Below, one piece after another: positions 16,746-24,087 of a stretch of DNA of 45,078 nucleotides. Within the stretch, counting starts at the first letter, position 1. Every line of letters begins with the position of its first letter. Made by a program: the position numbers and the translations under genes. The notes beneath the pieces are model-generated. The model searched no databases and had not been told where the DNA came from. It worked only from the letters and a program-made list of their open reading frames with translations. This stretch comes from an uncultured Bacilli bacterium (GTDB taxonomy: Bacteria > Bacillota_I > Bacilli_A > RF39 > UBA660). The stretch covers positions 1-45,078 of the forward strand of contig CANQYO010000004.1 of assembly GCA_947628095.1 (NCBI GenBank), given 5' to 3'.

Positions 16746-17642
16746 TTATTCAGAATCTAAATCATCTTTTAAACCTAATTCTTGTAAATATTTTTCTCTA
16801 TCACGCCAATTTTTAATTGTTTTAACATATAATGATAAATATACTTTTTTATCAAAATATTTTTCTAAATCTATTCTGGCAAGAGTTCCGATTTCTTTTA
16901 ACATATTTCCATTTTTTCCAATAATAATTTTCTTTAAATTATCACGGTCAACAATTATTAATACTCCTAAATTAATAATATCTTTTAGCTCTTCATATTC
17001 TTCTAAATAACAAGTAATTGAATGTGGTACTTCGTCATTTGTCTTTCGAAGAATTTTTTCTCTTACTAATTCTGTTATTATCATAGAAGTTGGTTGATTA
17101 GTTACATAATCATCATCAAAATATTTAATATCTTCTTTTAAATATTTTTTCATTGTTTTTATTAATTCATCTATATTAATATTTTTAACTGCTGAAACTG
17201 GAATTATCTCTTTAAAATCATATAATTCTTTTAATTTATCTATTTCAGCAAGTAAAACTTGTTTATCTTTTATTTTGTCTATCTTTGTTAATATTAATAT
17301 AACATCACGGTTTTCATTTTTTAATTTATCTAAAATAAATTTATCGCCTTTACCAAAACCTTCTTTAATATCAACTAAAAAAAGAACTAAATCTACATCA
17401 TTTAACATTCCATAAGCTTTTGAATTTAAAACTTGTCCTAATTTATGTTTTGGTTTATGAATTCCAGGAGTATCAACAAAAACTATCTGAGAATCAGAAT
17501 CATTATAAACTCCTTCAATTATATTTCTAGTTGTTCCTGATTTATCTGAAGTAATTGCAACATGACGTTTTAATATGCTATTTAAAAGCGTACTTTTTCC
17601 AACATTAGGACGACCAACAATACTAATAAAACCTGTTTTCAT
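16746..17642 (-). CDS. era: GTPase Era
   Basis: Essential GTPase for 16S rRNA maturation and 30S assembly. The 298-residue protein has G1 GRPNVGKST, G2 around TTRNIIEG, G3 DTPGIHKPKH, G4 TKIDK and G5 VSA, then a C-terminal KH domain with IIIGKNGNMLKEIG. Its ATG overlaps the cdd stop (ATGA), indicating translational coupling. The cdd-era-recO order is the Bacillus one. Confidence 0.97.
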   Translation of the reverse strand: MKTGFISIVGRPNVGKSTLLNSILKRHVAITSDKSGTTRNIIEGVYNDSDSQIVFVDTPGIHKPKHKLGQVLNSKAYGMLNDVDLVLFLVDIKEGFGKGDKFILDKLKNENRDVILILTKIDKIKDKQVLLAEIDKLKELYDFKEIIPVSAVKNINIDELIKTMKKYLKEDIKYFDDDYVTNQPTSMIITELVREKILRKTNDEVPHSITCYLEEYEELKDIINLGVLIIVDRDNLKKIIIGKNGNMLKEIGTLARIDLEKYFDKKVYLSLYVKTIKNWRDREKYLQELGLKDDLDSE

Positions 17643-18019
17643 AAATTTTCCTCATTAAATTCATGAGGCGTTAATTCTTTTAAGGTATAAGTTTCTTGCT
17701 TTTTATCAGTATATAAATAAACCTTTGTATCAGGAGTTAAAAATTCTATTAACACTTGACGGCAAACAAAACAAGGAAAAGCAATTTTATCTGACGAATT
17801 CATTACATGAATTTCTTTAAAATCACCTTTTCTATAACCTGCAGTAATTGCTCCTAAAATGGCATTTCTCTCAGCACAAATAGTTGCACCATATGATGCA
17901 TTTTCAACATTTACACCACTAAATTCTTTTCCATCTTTAGTTACTACGATTGAACTTACCTTAAAATTTGAATAAGGAGCATAAGCATTATTTAATAACT
18001 TCTTTAATTTTTCTTTCAT
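17639..18019 (-). CDS. cdd: Cytidine deaminase
   Basis: Converts cytidine and deoxycytidine to the uridine forms. The 126-residue enzyme has the zinc motifs CAERNAI (Cys and catalytic Glu) and PCFVCRQ, and the substrate stretch [18 protein letters not shown] precedes the ATG. The start lies 32 nt inside the end of rnhB and the stop overlaps era by four bases, so all three are tightly coupled. Confidence 0.96.
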   Translation of the reverse strand: MKEKLKKLLNNAYAPYSNFKVSSIVVTKDGKEFSGVNVENASYGATICAERNAILGAITAGYRKGDFKEIHVMNSSDKIAFPCFVCRQVLIEFLTPDTKVYLYTDKKQETYTLKELTPHEFNEENL

Positions 18020-18632
18020 TTTTAGTCCTTTCTATATAATCTTTTACAGGCCCATAACTTAATCTATGTTCATCAATTATTCCATATTTTTCAATTGCTT
18101 CTAAATGTTTTTTAGTTGGATAGCCTTTATTATGCTTAAAATCATACATTGGGTATTTTTTATCAAGTTCTATTAACATTCTATCTCTAGTTACTTTAGC
18201 AATTACACTTGCAGCTGCAATACTTAAACTTTTTGCATCACCTTTTATAATTGAAGTACTAGGAATATCAGTTTTTAATTTCATTGCATCAATTAGCAAA
18301 TGTTCTGGTTTAATTTTTGTATTTTTAACTGCCTCTAACATAGCAACTTTAGTAGCTTCATATATATTAATTTCATCAATCACTTTACATGAAACGATAC
18401 CAATTCCATAAGATATTGCATCATGTATTAAAATATCATAAAATTGTTCACGTTTCTTTTCACTTAATTTTTTAGAATCAGTTAAACCTTCTAATTTATA
18501 ATTAAGAGGCAAAATACAACAAGCAGCAACTACTGGCCCTACTAAAGGTCCTCGCCCAACCTCATCAATTCCACCAATTAATTTAACATGAGCATCAATT
18601 AATTCTCTTTCGTATACGTATAAATCTTCCAT
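17988..18632 (-). CDS. rnhB: Ribonuclease HII
   Basis: Removes ribonucleotides from DNA and RNA of RNA-DNA hybrids. The 214-residue protein shows the catalytic acids in order: Asp-Glu in [13 protein letters not shown], Asp in LLIDAMK, and Asp in IAKVTRDRM. The [10 protein letters not shown] and NKGYPTKKH motifs are also typical. It shares one base with yqeY (TAATG) and overlaps cdd by 32 nt. In Bacillus rnhB is next to rbgA; here it has joined the cdd-era cluster. Confidence 0.96.
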   Translation of the reverse strand: MEDLYVYERELIDAHVKLIGGIDEVGRGPLVGPVVAACCILPLNYKLEGLTDSKKLSEKKREQFYDILIHDAISYGIGIVSCKVIDEINIYEATKVAMLEAVKNTKIKPEHLLIDAMKLKTDIPSTSIIKGDAKSLSIAAASVIAKVTRDRMLIELDKKYPMYDFKHNKGYPTKKHLEAIEKYGIIDEHRLSYGPVKDYIERTKNERKIKEVIK

Positions 18633-19075
18633 TATAAATTACTTAGTTTATCTTTAATAATAAGACTAACTTCTTTCATATCACATTTTCCTTTAACAAG
18701 TGGTGTTAATTCTTTCATAATAAGTCCCATATCTTTAGCACTTGTTGGTTTTACTTTTTCAAATACTTCTGAAATTATTTCGTTAAGTTCAGAGCTATCT
18801 AATTGTTTTGGTAAATATTTTGTAAGTATTTCAATTTCAGCATTTGTTTTTTCAATTAAATCATTTCGATTACCTTTTTCAAATTCTAAAATTGATTCTC
18901 TTCTTGTTTTTATTTCTCTAGTTAAAACATCAAGGACAAGTTCGTCAGTTATTTCTACTTTTTTATTAATATGTTCTAAATCAACACTACCTTTAACTCC
19001 TCTTAATGTTTGTAATTTTAAAGTATCATGAGCTTTCATACTTTCAATAATATCTTTTTTTATATTTTCATACAT
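18632..19075 (-). CDS. yqeY: GatB/YqeY domain protein
   Basis: A 147-residue protein of the YqeY family, which resembles the tail domain of GatB and is suspected of binding tRNA; its exact role is unknown. Recognisable parts are the N-terminal [33 protein letters not shown], and the C-terminal [20 protein letters not shown] precedes the ATG. It is the first gene of the operon continuing to recO. In Bacillus it lies upstream in the same chromosomal neighbourhood. Confidence 0.92.
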   Translation of the reverse strand: MYENIKKDIIESMKAHDTLKLQTLRGVKGSVDLEHINKKVEITDELVLDVLTREIKTRRESILEFEKGNRNDLIEKTNAEIEILTKYLPKQLDSSELNEIISEVFEKVKPTSAKDMGLIMKELTPLVKGKCDMKEVSLIIKDKLSNL

Positions 19076-19096
19076 TTTTAATCACCTTCTAACTTA

Positions 19097-19102
19097 ATTA
19101 TA
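19097..19102 (-). promoter_or_regulatory. -10 element upstream of yqeY
   Basis: A perfect TATAAT 21 bases before the yqeY start; the -35 region is weak (TATACT). Confidence 0.4.
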
Positions 19103-19125
19103 TATTAAATTCTTTAAAAAGTATA

Positions 19126-19161
19126 GAAAAATATAGCAAAGAAAAAATTTATTTGCTATAT
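19126..19161 (-). terminator. Terminator of the large surface-protein gene
   Basis: A perfect 10-bp stem ATATAGCAAA/TTTGCTATAT (19131-19140 with 19152-19161) is followed by TTTTTC on the minus strand, about 57 bases after the stop. Confidence 0.7.
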
Positions 19162-19190
19162 TTCATTAACTCTATTTTCATTTATTTTAT

Positions 19191-19214
19191 TCTTACTATT
19201 CTCATTCATTACCT
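19191..19214 (-). repeat. 24-bp 3'-flank repeat, copy 1
   Basis: A sequence just after the surface-protein stop is identical to 43329-43352, which lies at the end of the paralogous gene. On the minus strand it reads AGGTAATGAATGAGAATAGT and onward, with a ribosome-site-like AGG before an ATG; the frame is only 17 codons (MNENSKNKINEN). Confidence 0.8.
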
Positions 19215-19217
19215 CAA

Positions 19218-21818
19218 TTAACTAGCTAACTTTACTGTATATGGGTCGTCCATTGTGCCATTTCCACCAGCTAATAATACATCTGATTTTAAATTAATGA
19301 CTGCTCGTAAACCTCCAGAATAACCTACCCAATCTCCTTTTACATTACCAGTTGAAGAAAATAACAAATTATTAGCAGTAACACTTCGATTAGTAAAAGT
19401 TGAAGGAGACATTGTCCAATAAGGTTGGTTTGAAATTAAATAAAACTTACTATTATCCAAGCCATATACTGCTCCAGCAAACCATGCTTCATCAAATGTA
19501 ATTAAACCTATTGGTTTTTCTAATTTTTTGTTACCTTTACCACTACTTCCTTTCATGCTAAATAAATCAGCCAAATTTGAACAAACTAAAGTGGCACCTT
19601 TAGATGAAGAAGCTCTATTATAAGGATTATATAACGTGTTAACACCAATAGAATATCCATCTCCTCCTAGTATACTTCTATCATTACAAAAAGTACCTCC
19701 GGTATTTATATACTCACTAGCTGTTCCTCCACCCTCGGTTGTTGTTTCGGCTAACTTAGTTGTATACCAATTTTCAAGAAGAGTTTTAGCATTACTACTT
19801 GCTGTATCTAATCTTGTTCCTTCATACGACTTTGAACTATATGAATAAAAATATGCTTGTATCTCAGTTGCATTAGTAACTGATTTCACTTCTATTAAAT
19901 ATTTACATTCAAAACTTGCAATAATTGCTTTACAAGTATATTTATATCCTTCACTTAATTTATTAGAAGCTTTAAAATCGGCAAAGGAAGCACTATAATC
20001 TGCATTTTTTAATTTAAAAGTTTTGGTATCATCATTGCTTGTATATTCTTTGGCAAAATAATATTTTACACTTCCTGGTATATCTGTATAAGTTGCTTCT
20101 GAACTCTTTATTGGTGTCTCAGAAAAATTTTCGCCATACATATATCCTAAAAATGTTGGGTCATGTGATTGTTTATTATACTCTTCTCCCTTGCCAGTTA
20201 CAGAAGCTTGATTCCAACCATTAGAGTTAACTGTTGGACCATTATAAATAAGTCTTACTGAACCATCTCCATTTACTCTTATGATTTTCCAATAAAAGCC
20301 GGCAAATTTTACATTATTATTTTTAACATCTCCTCGATAAAAGTAGGTATCTCCATCATTATCAGTTGTTTTATATAACCCAACTTCACTTCCTATGGCA
20401 TTGGCTTCTTTAAATGTTCTACTACTTGCTGTTTTAATTGTATTTCCTTCCATACTTGTTATATGATAAACTGTATTACAGCTAAGCGTATTGGCAGACA
20501 CTTCTGCAGCAAATATTGCACCACATGTCCATTTTCCATTCATATCACTTGATAAATTTTGTTTTTCTTTTATGTTACCTTTTATTGTATACTTACCAGT
20601 TATTGTATTAAACGTTACACTATCACCATAATTCCATAAATAACCACTAAGTTGAGGTACTGTTGCTCCTGATGTTTCCTCAGTTGAAGCATAGGTTATT
20701 TCAGGTGCTGTTTTACTTAAAGTTGCATTTCCTTTGGCCTTTATTCCAACTTTAGCTTCTTCTACATTATTACTTAATTGTTCTGAAACTAGTAAACAAT
20801 CTGCAAAATTAGAGAAACCATTATTCTTGCAATAATCTTTACTTCCTTTTATATGCATATATTTTAATATTTCATAATTTTCTGTATCATTTTTACTTAA
20901 TTTTATATTTATATCTGTTTTTAAGTCTATATCATTTTTAGATGTTACATAAACCTGCATTTTTATTTTTTTGTTTTCTTCAAATGTATATGTTTGACTA
21001 ATACTTGATAGATTTTGCCTATCTTCACTTTTATTTCCAGCATCATCTTGATATGTGAAAACTACATCTGAATTACTTGTTGTTATATCAAGCTTCATAG
21101 TATCTGCTGAGGTTAATGCTATTTCTTTTTCACTTGGGTTCAAGTAATTACTTATACTTACCATGAAATAAGTTTTACCATTTTCATAATAAGAATTTTG
21201 ATAATCTACTTCTAAAGGTACATTCATTTCATTTAAGTTTCCATCTACTTTTACTTTGAAACTAGCATAACTATTGTTCCATACATCTTGGATATAATCT
21301 ACATTTTGATTTCCTATAGTTACTCCTTCGTCTATCCACATACGAAGTGAGTAATCTTTGGTATATGAATTAGTTCCTGCATCTATTTTCTCTGCCCATA
21401 TTCTGGTATCATTTAAGGTCTTATATCTATTTGCATTTACTAACACATCTTCTCCACTTGTTAGATATACATCTATATCCTCGTCTTTTAATCTGATTTT
21501 ATTTGCTTGTTCTTCTCCATATACTATACTTATTCCATAGTATATATCTTTCTTACTTTGGTTTTTACCACTTATTGTAAATTTAAAGATATTGTTATTT
21601 AACTTTAATGCGCTTTCTTTATCCATTGGAACTGCATCTGTTAGATTTATTTGGTTAGTTTCAGTATAATTCATATATATGTCTCCTGTTACTAAGACAC
21701 TATTCTCATTACCATTTAAAGTAAAATTTACAAATGCATATGTTACTCCAAATACTGTTAATAACATTACCACTACTGTTACTATTATCCCTATTCTCTT
21801 ATTTTTATTATATTTCAC
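19218..21818 (-). CDS. Large secreted surface protein with variable C-terminus
   Basis: An 866-residue exported protein of unrecognised family. The short basic head KYNKNKRIG, the hydrophobic stretch and TYAFVNFTLNGNENSVLVTG resemble a SipW-type leader. Beta-rich regions follow, then the repeated-looking block GLYKTTDNDGDTYFYRGDVK and a Cys-containing module ending YWTMSP...GGLRAVINLKSDV...GTMDDPYTVKL. The closest relative is the truncated gene at 43351-45078: very similar except between YWTMS and GLRAVINL, where the two differ completely. This copy also has an extra stretch of roughly 100 residues upstream of GLYKTTDN. I chose GTG at 21818 since GGAGG is five bases upstream; the ATG at 21830 precedes it. 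A divergent RHH gene probably regulates it. Confidence 0.8.
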   Translation of the reverse strand: MKYNKNKRIGIIVTVVVMLLTVFGVTYAFVNFTLNGNENSVLVTGDIYMNYTETNQINLTDAVPMDKESALKLNNNIFKFTISGKNQSKKDIYYGISIVYGEEQANKIRLKDEDIDVYLTSGEDVLVNANRYKTLNDTRIWAEKIDAGTNSYTKDYSLRMWIDEGVTIGNQNVDYIQDVWNNSYASFKVKVDGNLNEMNVPLEVDYQNSYYENGKTYFMVSISNYLNPSEKEIALTSADTMKLDITTSNSDVVFTYQDDAGNKSEDRQNLSSISQTYTFEENKKIKMQVYVTSKNDIDLKTDINIKLSKNDTENYEILKYMHIKGSKDYCKNNGFSNFADCLLVSEQLSNNVEEAKVGIKAKGNATLSKTAPEITYASTEETSGATVPQLSGYLWNYGDSVTFNTITGKYTIKGNIKEKQNLSSDMNGKWTCGAIFAAEVSANTLSCNTVYHITSMEGNTIKTASSRTFKEANAIGSEVGLYKTTDNDGDTYFYRGDVKNNNVKFAGFYWKIIRVNGDGSVRLIYNGPTVNSNGWNQASVTGKGEEYNKQSHDPTFLGYMYGENFSETPIKSSEATYTDIPGSVKYYFAKEYTSNDDTKTFKLKNADYSASFADFKASNKLSEGYKYTCKAIIASFECKYLIEVKSVTNATEIQAYFYSYSSKSYEGTRLDTASSNAKTLLENWYTTKLAETTTEGGGTASEYINTGGTFCNDRSILGGDGYSIGVNTLYNPYNRASSSKGATLVCSNLADLFSMKGSSGKGNKKLEKPIGLITFDEAWFAGAVYGLDNSKFYLISNQPYWTMSPSTFTNRSVTANNLLFSSTGNVKGDWVGYSGGLRAVINLKSDVLLAGGNGTMDDPYTVKLAS

Positions 21819-21852
21819 TTTATCCTCCATATTATATCTTTATTTCAAATTT

Positions 21853-21881
21853 ATGATATCATTTTGATAACATTTTGTCAA
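21853..21881 (-). promoter_or_regulatory. Promoter of the surface-protein gene
   Basis: Perfect TTGACA (21881-21876), 17 bases, TATCAT (21858-21853). It gives a leader of about 28 nt containing GGAGG. The TGATA repeat pair at 21854-21869 covers its -10 and spacer. Confidence 0.75.
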
Positions 21882-21917
21882 TATCATTAATTATAATATT
21901 TTGATAACATTATGATA
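21854..21917. promoter_or_regulatory. Candidate RHH operators: paired TGATA direct repeats
   Basis: Two pairs of TGATA, each with an 11-bp (one helical turn) period, occur at 21854/21865 and 21902/21913. They are embedded in two copies of ATTTTGATAACATT (21861-21874 and 21898-21911). A fifth copy in reverse orientation is at 21882-21886. The first pair covers the surface-protein -10; the second lies between a TATAAT at 21892-21897 and the RHH gene. Tandem half-sites one turn apart are what Arc/CopG-type dimers bind. Confidence 0.6.
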
Positions 21918-21935
21918 TGAAAGGAATGAGTGTTA

Positions 21936-22109
21936 ATGGATAGTAAAGTCGCTACTTTAATAAGAATTGATGAGCAACTATATGAAGATATAAAATACTT
22001 TGCTGAAAAATATTCAAGAAGTATTAATAAACAAATTGAATTTATTTTAAAAACATATGTTGAAAAAGAATTTTTAAAAGAAGAAAAAGAAAATCAAACT
22101 GAAGACTAA
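21936..22109 (+). CDS. Ribbon-helix-helix (Arc/CopG-type) regulator
   Basis: A 57-residue protein beginning MDSKVATLIRIDEQLYEDIK, then YFAEKYSRSINKQIEFILKTY and a charged tail. This is the RHH pattern: a short beta strand (ATLIRI) for DNA contact, helix A (EQLYEDIKYFAEKY), a turn at SRS and helix B (INKQIEFILKTYVEK). AAAGGA lies about ten bases before the ATG; a GTG at 21930 in the same frame is an alternative start. It diverges from the large surface-protein gene, and paired TGATA repeats lie in the shared intergenic region. The inferred role is to repress that gene and itself. A strong hairpin follows. Confidence 0.8.
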   Translation: MDSKVATLIRIDEQLYEDIKYFAEKYSRSINKQIEFILKTYVEKEFLKEEKENQTED

Positions 22110-22142
22110 AAAAAATTATCCTAAAAATTAAAATAACATTAT

Positions 22143-22179
22143 AAATAGCTCCATTTTAATAATAAAATGGAGCTATTTT
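22143..22179. terminator. Strong bidirectional terminator
   Basis: A perfect 16-bp stem (22143-22158 with 22163-22178, arms AAATAGCTCCATTTTA/TAAAATGGAGCTATTT) with a 4-nt loop. It ends the RHH gene on the plus strand and could end the toxin-like transcript on the minus strand. Confidence 0.85.
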
Positions 22180-22213
22180 ATGTGTCGAATTTAATCGAAT
22201 TTTATTATAGCTA

Positions 22214-22242
22214 TTTACAAATTTATTTTTATTTATTATAAT
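22214..22242 (+). promoter_or_regulatory. Promoter of candidate antisense RNA
   Basis: TTTACA (22214-22219), exactly 17 bases, perfect TATAAT (22237-22242). It is one of the best housekeeping promoters in the window, yet no protein frame follows it. Confidence 0.75.
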
Positions 22243-22248
22243 TTAATT

Positions 22249-22330
22249 TGTAGGAAGCAATTTAGTTTTATGCTAAATGCCTACCTTGAATGGTTTGGCA
22301 TTGTTAATCTAATTAACAGTGCCTTTTATT
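22249..22330 (+). ncRNA. Candidate antisense (antitoxin) RNA, about 80 nt
   Basis: A consensus promoter is followed by about 80 nt without a frame, then a strong intrinsic terminator: a 12-bp stem (GGCATTGTTAAT at 22297-22308 with ATTAACAGTGCC at 22312-22323, one G-T pair), a 3-nt loop and TTTTATTTTT. A 5' hairpin is possible from GTAGG/CCTAC and ATTTAG/CTAAAT around 22250-22284. The RNA converges on, and at its 3' end overlaps, the last codons of the small hydrophobic peptide gene on the minus strand. If that mRNA reads past its stop, the two are fully complementary over the whole RNA. This is the layout of type I antitoxins such as RatA or SR4. Confidence 0.65.
22251..22285 (+). repeat. Inverted-repeat arm A (5' end of the small RNA)
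   Basis: The first 35 nt of the predicted small RNA (GGAAGCAATTTAG, then GCTAAATGCCTACC) closely match the first nucleotides of the minus-strand transcript at 22500-22466. On the DNA the two copies are inverted. Confidence 0.75.
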
Positions 22331-22413
22331 TTTACTGCTAAAATCATTATGATAATAACAAGTAATATTATTATGATATTTTGAAAAAAAATCATAAAAT
22401 CTTTTTTCGCCAT
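22309..22413 (-). CDS. Small hydrophobic peptide, candidate type I toxin
   Basis: A 34-residue peptide: a short basic-acidic head (MAKKDF), one membrane helix made almost entirely of Ile, Leu, Val, Met and Phe (about 7-28), and a Lys-containing tail (KIKGTVN). GGAGGT lies seven bases before the ATG at 22413; the frame is open further upstream, but the 22428 ATG abuts that site. Size, single helix and charged ends match type I toxins of the Fst/TxpA/BsrG kind, but I cannot align it to a named family. The stop lies in the terminator stem of the convergent RNA. A leader of about 87 nt is predicted. A small membrane peptide with another role is the main alternative. Confidence 0.6.
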   Translation of the reverse strand: MAKKDFMIFFQNIIIILLVIIIMILAVKIKGTVN

Positions 22414-22465
22414 ACTCTTGACCTCCATTCTATCAACCAAGTTCCCCTGATTAAAATAGAAAAAT

Positions 22466-22500
22466 AGAAGGCAGGCACCTAGCTCTAATTTGCTTCCATA
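22466..22500 (-). repeat. Inverted-repeat arm B (5' end of the toxin-like mRNA)
   Basis: On the minus strand from 22500 it reads GGAAGCAAATTAG, then GCTAGGTGCCTGCC, the counterpart of arm A at 22251-22285 with one 4-nt gap and a few substitutions. Promoter sequences outside the two arms are not similar. Confidence 0.75.
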
Positions 22501-22506
22501 GACATT

Positions 22507-22535
22507 AACATAACATACTTTATTTAACAATGCAA
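22507..22535 (-). promoter_or_regulatory. Weak promoter of the toxin-like gene
   Basis: TTGCAT (22535-22530), 17 bases, TATGTT (22512-22507). Both boxes are poor matches, in contrast to the antisense RNA promoter. Start predicted near 22500. Confidence 0.45.
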
Positions 22536-22544
22536 CACCTTGAC

Positions 22545-22567
22545 ATTTCCTTGAAAATCAAGGAAAT
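22545..22567. other. Perfect inverted repeat upstream of toxin-like promoter
   Basis: ATTTCCTTGA (22545-22554) and TCAAGGAAAT (22558-22567) are separated by 3 nt. It lies 10 bases upstream of the toxin-like -35 box. It could be an operator, or a hairpin; no T-run follows directly on either strand. Confidence 0.55.
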
Positions 22568-22584
22568 CTACAGATTTTTTAATA

Positions 22585-22652
22585 AAATTAACTGAACCTT
22601 TAAAATCGAACTAAAAAAATGTTTCAAATTTAAAAATTCAGTTAATTTTTTT
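22585..22652 (+). other. Unassigned hairpin with T-run
   Basis: A 12-bp stem AAATTAACTGAA/TTCAGTTAATTT (22585-22596 with 22637-22648) with a 40-nt loop is followed by Ts on the plus strand. No upstream gene on that strand needs a terminator here. Confidence 0.45.
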
Positions 22653-22729
22653 ATTAATTATTAATTTTTAGAAAACTTTTAAGAGAAAAATTTTTTAAAA
22701 AAAAGTTAAAAATAATGTAAAAACATAAG

Positions 22730-22757
22730 TCAAATTTTCTTTAACTTATGTTTTTTT
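22730..22757 (-). terminator. Terminator of the adhesin-sortase operon
   Basis: An 11-bp stem AAAACATAAGT/ACTTATGTTTT (22730-22740 with 22744-22754 plus loop bases) with T-runs on both strands, 25 bases after the last gene of the operon. Confidence 0.7.
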
Positions 22758-22781
22758 CATATACCAAGTTTTATATGTTTA

Positions 22782-24065
22782 TTATTTTTTTATTTCAAGT
22801 AAAGAATTAATCAAATAATTATAATCACTTAAAGTTAATTCTTTTTGATTATTCATAATATTATCATATACTTTCTTTACTTGGTCCTCATCATTTTTAT
22901 TATTCTTTAATTCTTCAATATCTAACATAATATTATGTAAATAGTTATTTGAATTATCAAATACTATTCCCATATTTTCATTGATATTTAATTCAACTTC
23001 TTTAGTATTTTCTTTAAATATTGAATCATATGAACTTAATGTTATTGGTTTTTCTTTAACTTCTTTTTTTGCTTCTTCTACTATTTCATTTTTAGCTGGT
23101 TCAACATTTTCATTAATAACTAAAGTATTTTGAAACCCTTTATATCCATTTCTGTTATATGGCATATCATAACTATAAATTTCTTTATTTGGTTCTAATG
23201 TCTTATAATCAGAGAATTCTAAATTACTATACATATTGTCTAATACTTTTGGTTTTTCTATACTTACTTTATTATTATCAGTTGTTTCATTATTTGAAAA
23301 TACTAAATCATCAGTTAATTTTAAAGCGCGTTTTTTAATTGGCACAACTTCAATATAATCATTAAATTTATTTTCTTCTTTAGGTGTTTCATAATCTTTT
23401 TCTTTAACTTCAATTGTATTTAAATGAGCTAATTCTTCTGAATTATTCTTTTCAGTTAAAATTAAATTTTTATTAGTAGCTTTTCTTAATAAGAATTTAC
23501 TTATTAAATCATTTGATAATTTTATAATTACTAATACAAGTGCCCATACTACAAAAAGTTTCATACTAAGTTCAACTAAAACTAGTAAGTTATTATTTGT
23601 ATAAATACTTAATTGCTCATATACATTAACATTATTTTTAATAATATTATCAATTATTAAGTAAAAAATTATATTAAAAGCGACAAAGAAAATAATATTT
23701 AAATTTTTAGTAATTTTACTATCATGCTCAGACAAAGTTGATTTAATTATAATTATATTTATAATAACTAATACTAATATATAAACTGCTAAATTAGGAA
23801 AGAATAGAAACAAGAAAATATTGTTAAATAAATAATCAAATAATTCGAATATTTGAGTGTGGAAAAAATATAATAATGTTCCAAATGTTCCAATATAAAT
23901 AATTGAATATAATATTTTAGTAATTTTCTTATTTTCTGATTTACTTGCTTTCATTAATAAAATGAATAAAATTATAGCAGCTAAAAGTAATATTATTATA
24001 TAAGGATTTGTCGTTAATATTTTAAAGAATATTCCAATTTGCTCTAAAATACTCGCTTGTATCAT
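22782..24065 (-). CDS. Unknown polytopic membrane protein
   Basis: I do not recognise this 427-residue protein. The first 205 residues contain five or six hydrophobic helices. The remaining 220 are a low-complexity, charged cytoplasmic-type tail rich in Asn, Glu and Lys (for example EIVEEAKKEVKEKP), ending in a short helix (LTLSDYNYLINSLLEIKK). A very strong GGGGGGG site precedes the ATG. It lies 22 nt after the sortase gene and is the last gene of the adhesin-sortase operon, so a role in secretion or anchoring of that adhesin is possible but unproven. Confidence 0.65.
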   Translation of the reverse strand: MIQASILEQIGIFFKILTTNPYIIILLLAAIILFILLMKASKSENKKITKILYSIIYIGTFGTLLYFFHTQIFELFDYLFNNIFLFLFFPNLAVYILVLVIINIIIIKSTLSEHDSKITKNLNIIFFVAFNIIFYLIIDNIIKNNVNVYEQLSIYTNNNLLVLVELSMKLFVVWALVLVIIKLSNDLISKFLLRKATNKNLILTEKNNSEELAHLNTIEVKEKDYETPKEENKFNDYIEVVPIKKRALKLTDDLVFSNNETTDNNKVSIEKPKVLDNMYSNLEFSDYKTLEPNKEIYSYDMPYNRNGYKGFQNTLVINENVEPAKNEIVEEAKKEVKEKPITLSSYDSIFKENTKEVELNINENMGIVFDNSNNYLHNIMLDIEELKNNKNDEDQVKKVYDNIMNNQKELTLSDYNYLINSLLEIKK

Positions 24066-24087
24066 TATTCTCCCCCCCTTTTTATTT

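Noticed and set aside
19191-19214. A real 17-codon gene after the surface-protein stop
   Set aside because: The frame is short, low-complexity and not conserved beyond its first codons in the second copy; I treat it as a repeat or scar.
19636-21867. Four plus-strand frames of 60-70 codons opposite the large surface protein
   Set aside because: Antisense shadows; the minus-strand frame is continuous and conserved with its paralogue.
22414-22530. N-terminal extension of the small hydrophobic peptide to 73 residues
   Set aside because: The extension would begin upstream of the predicted transcription start and ignores the strong GGAGGT site seven bases before the ATG at 22413.
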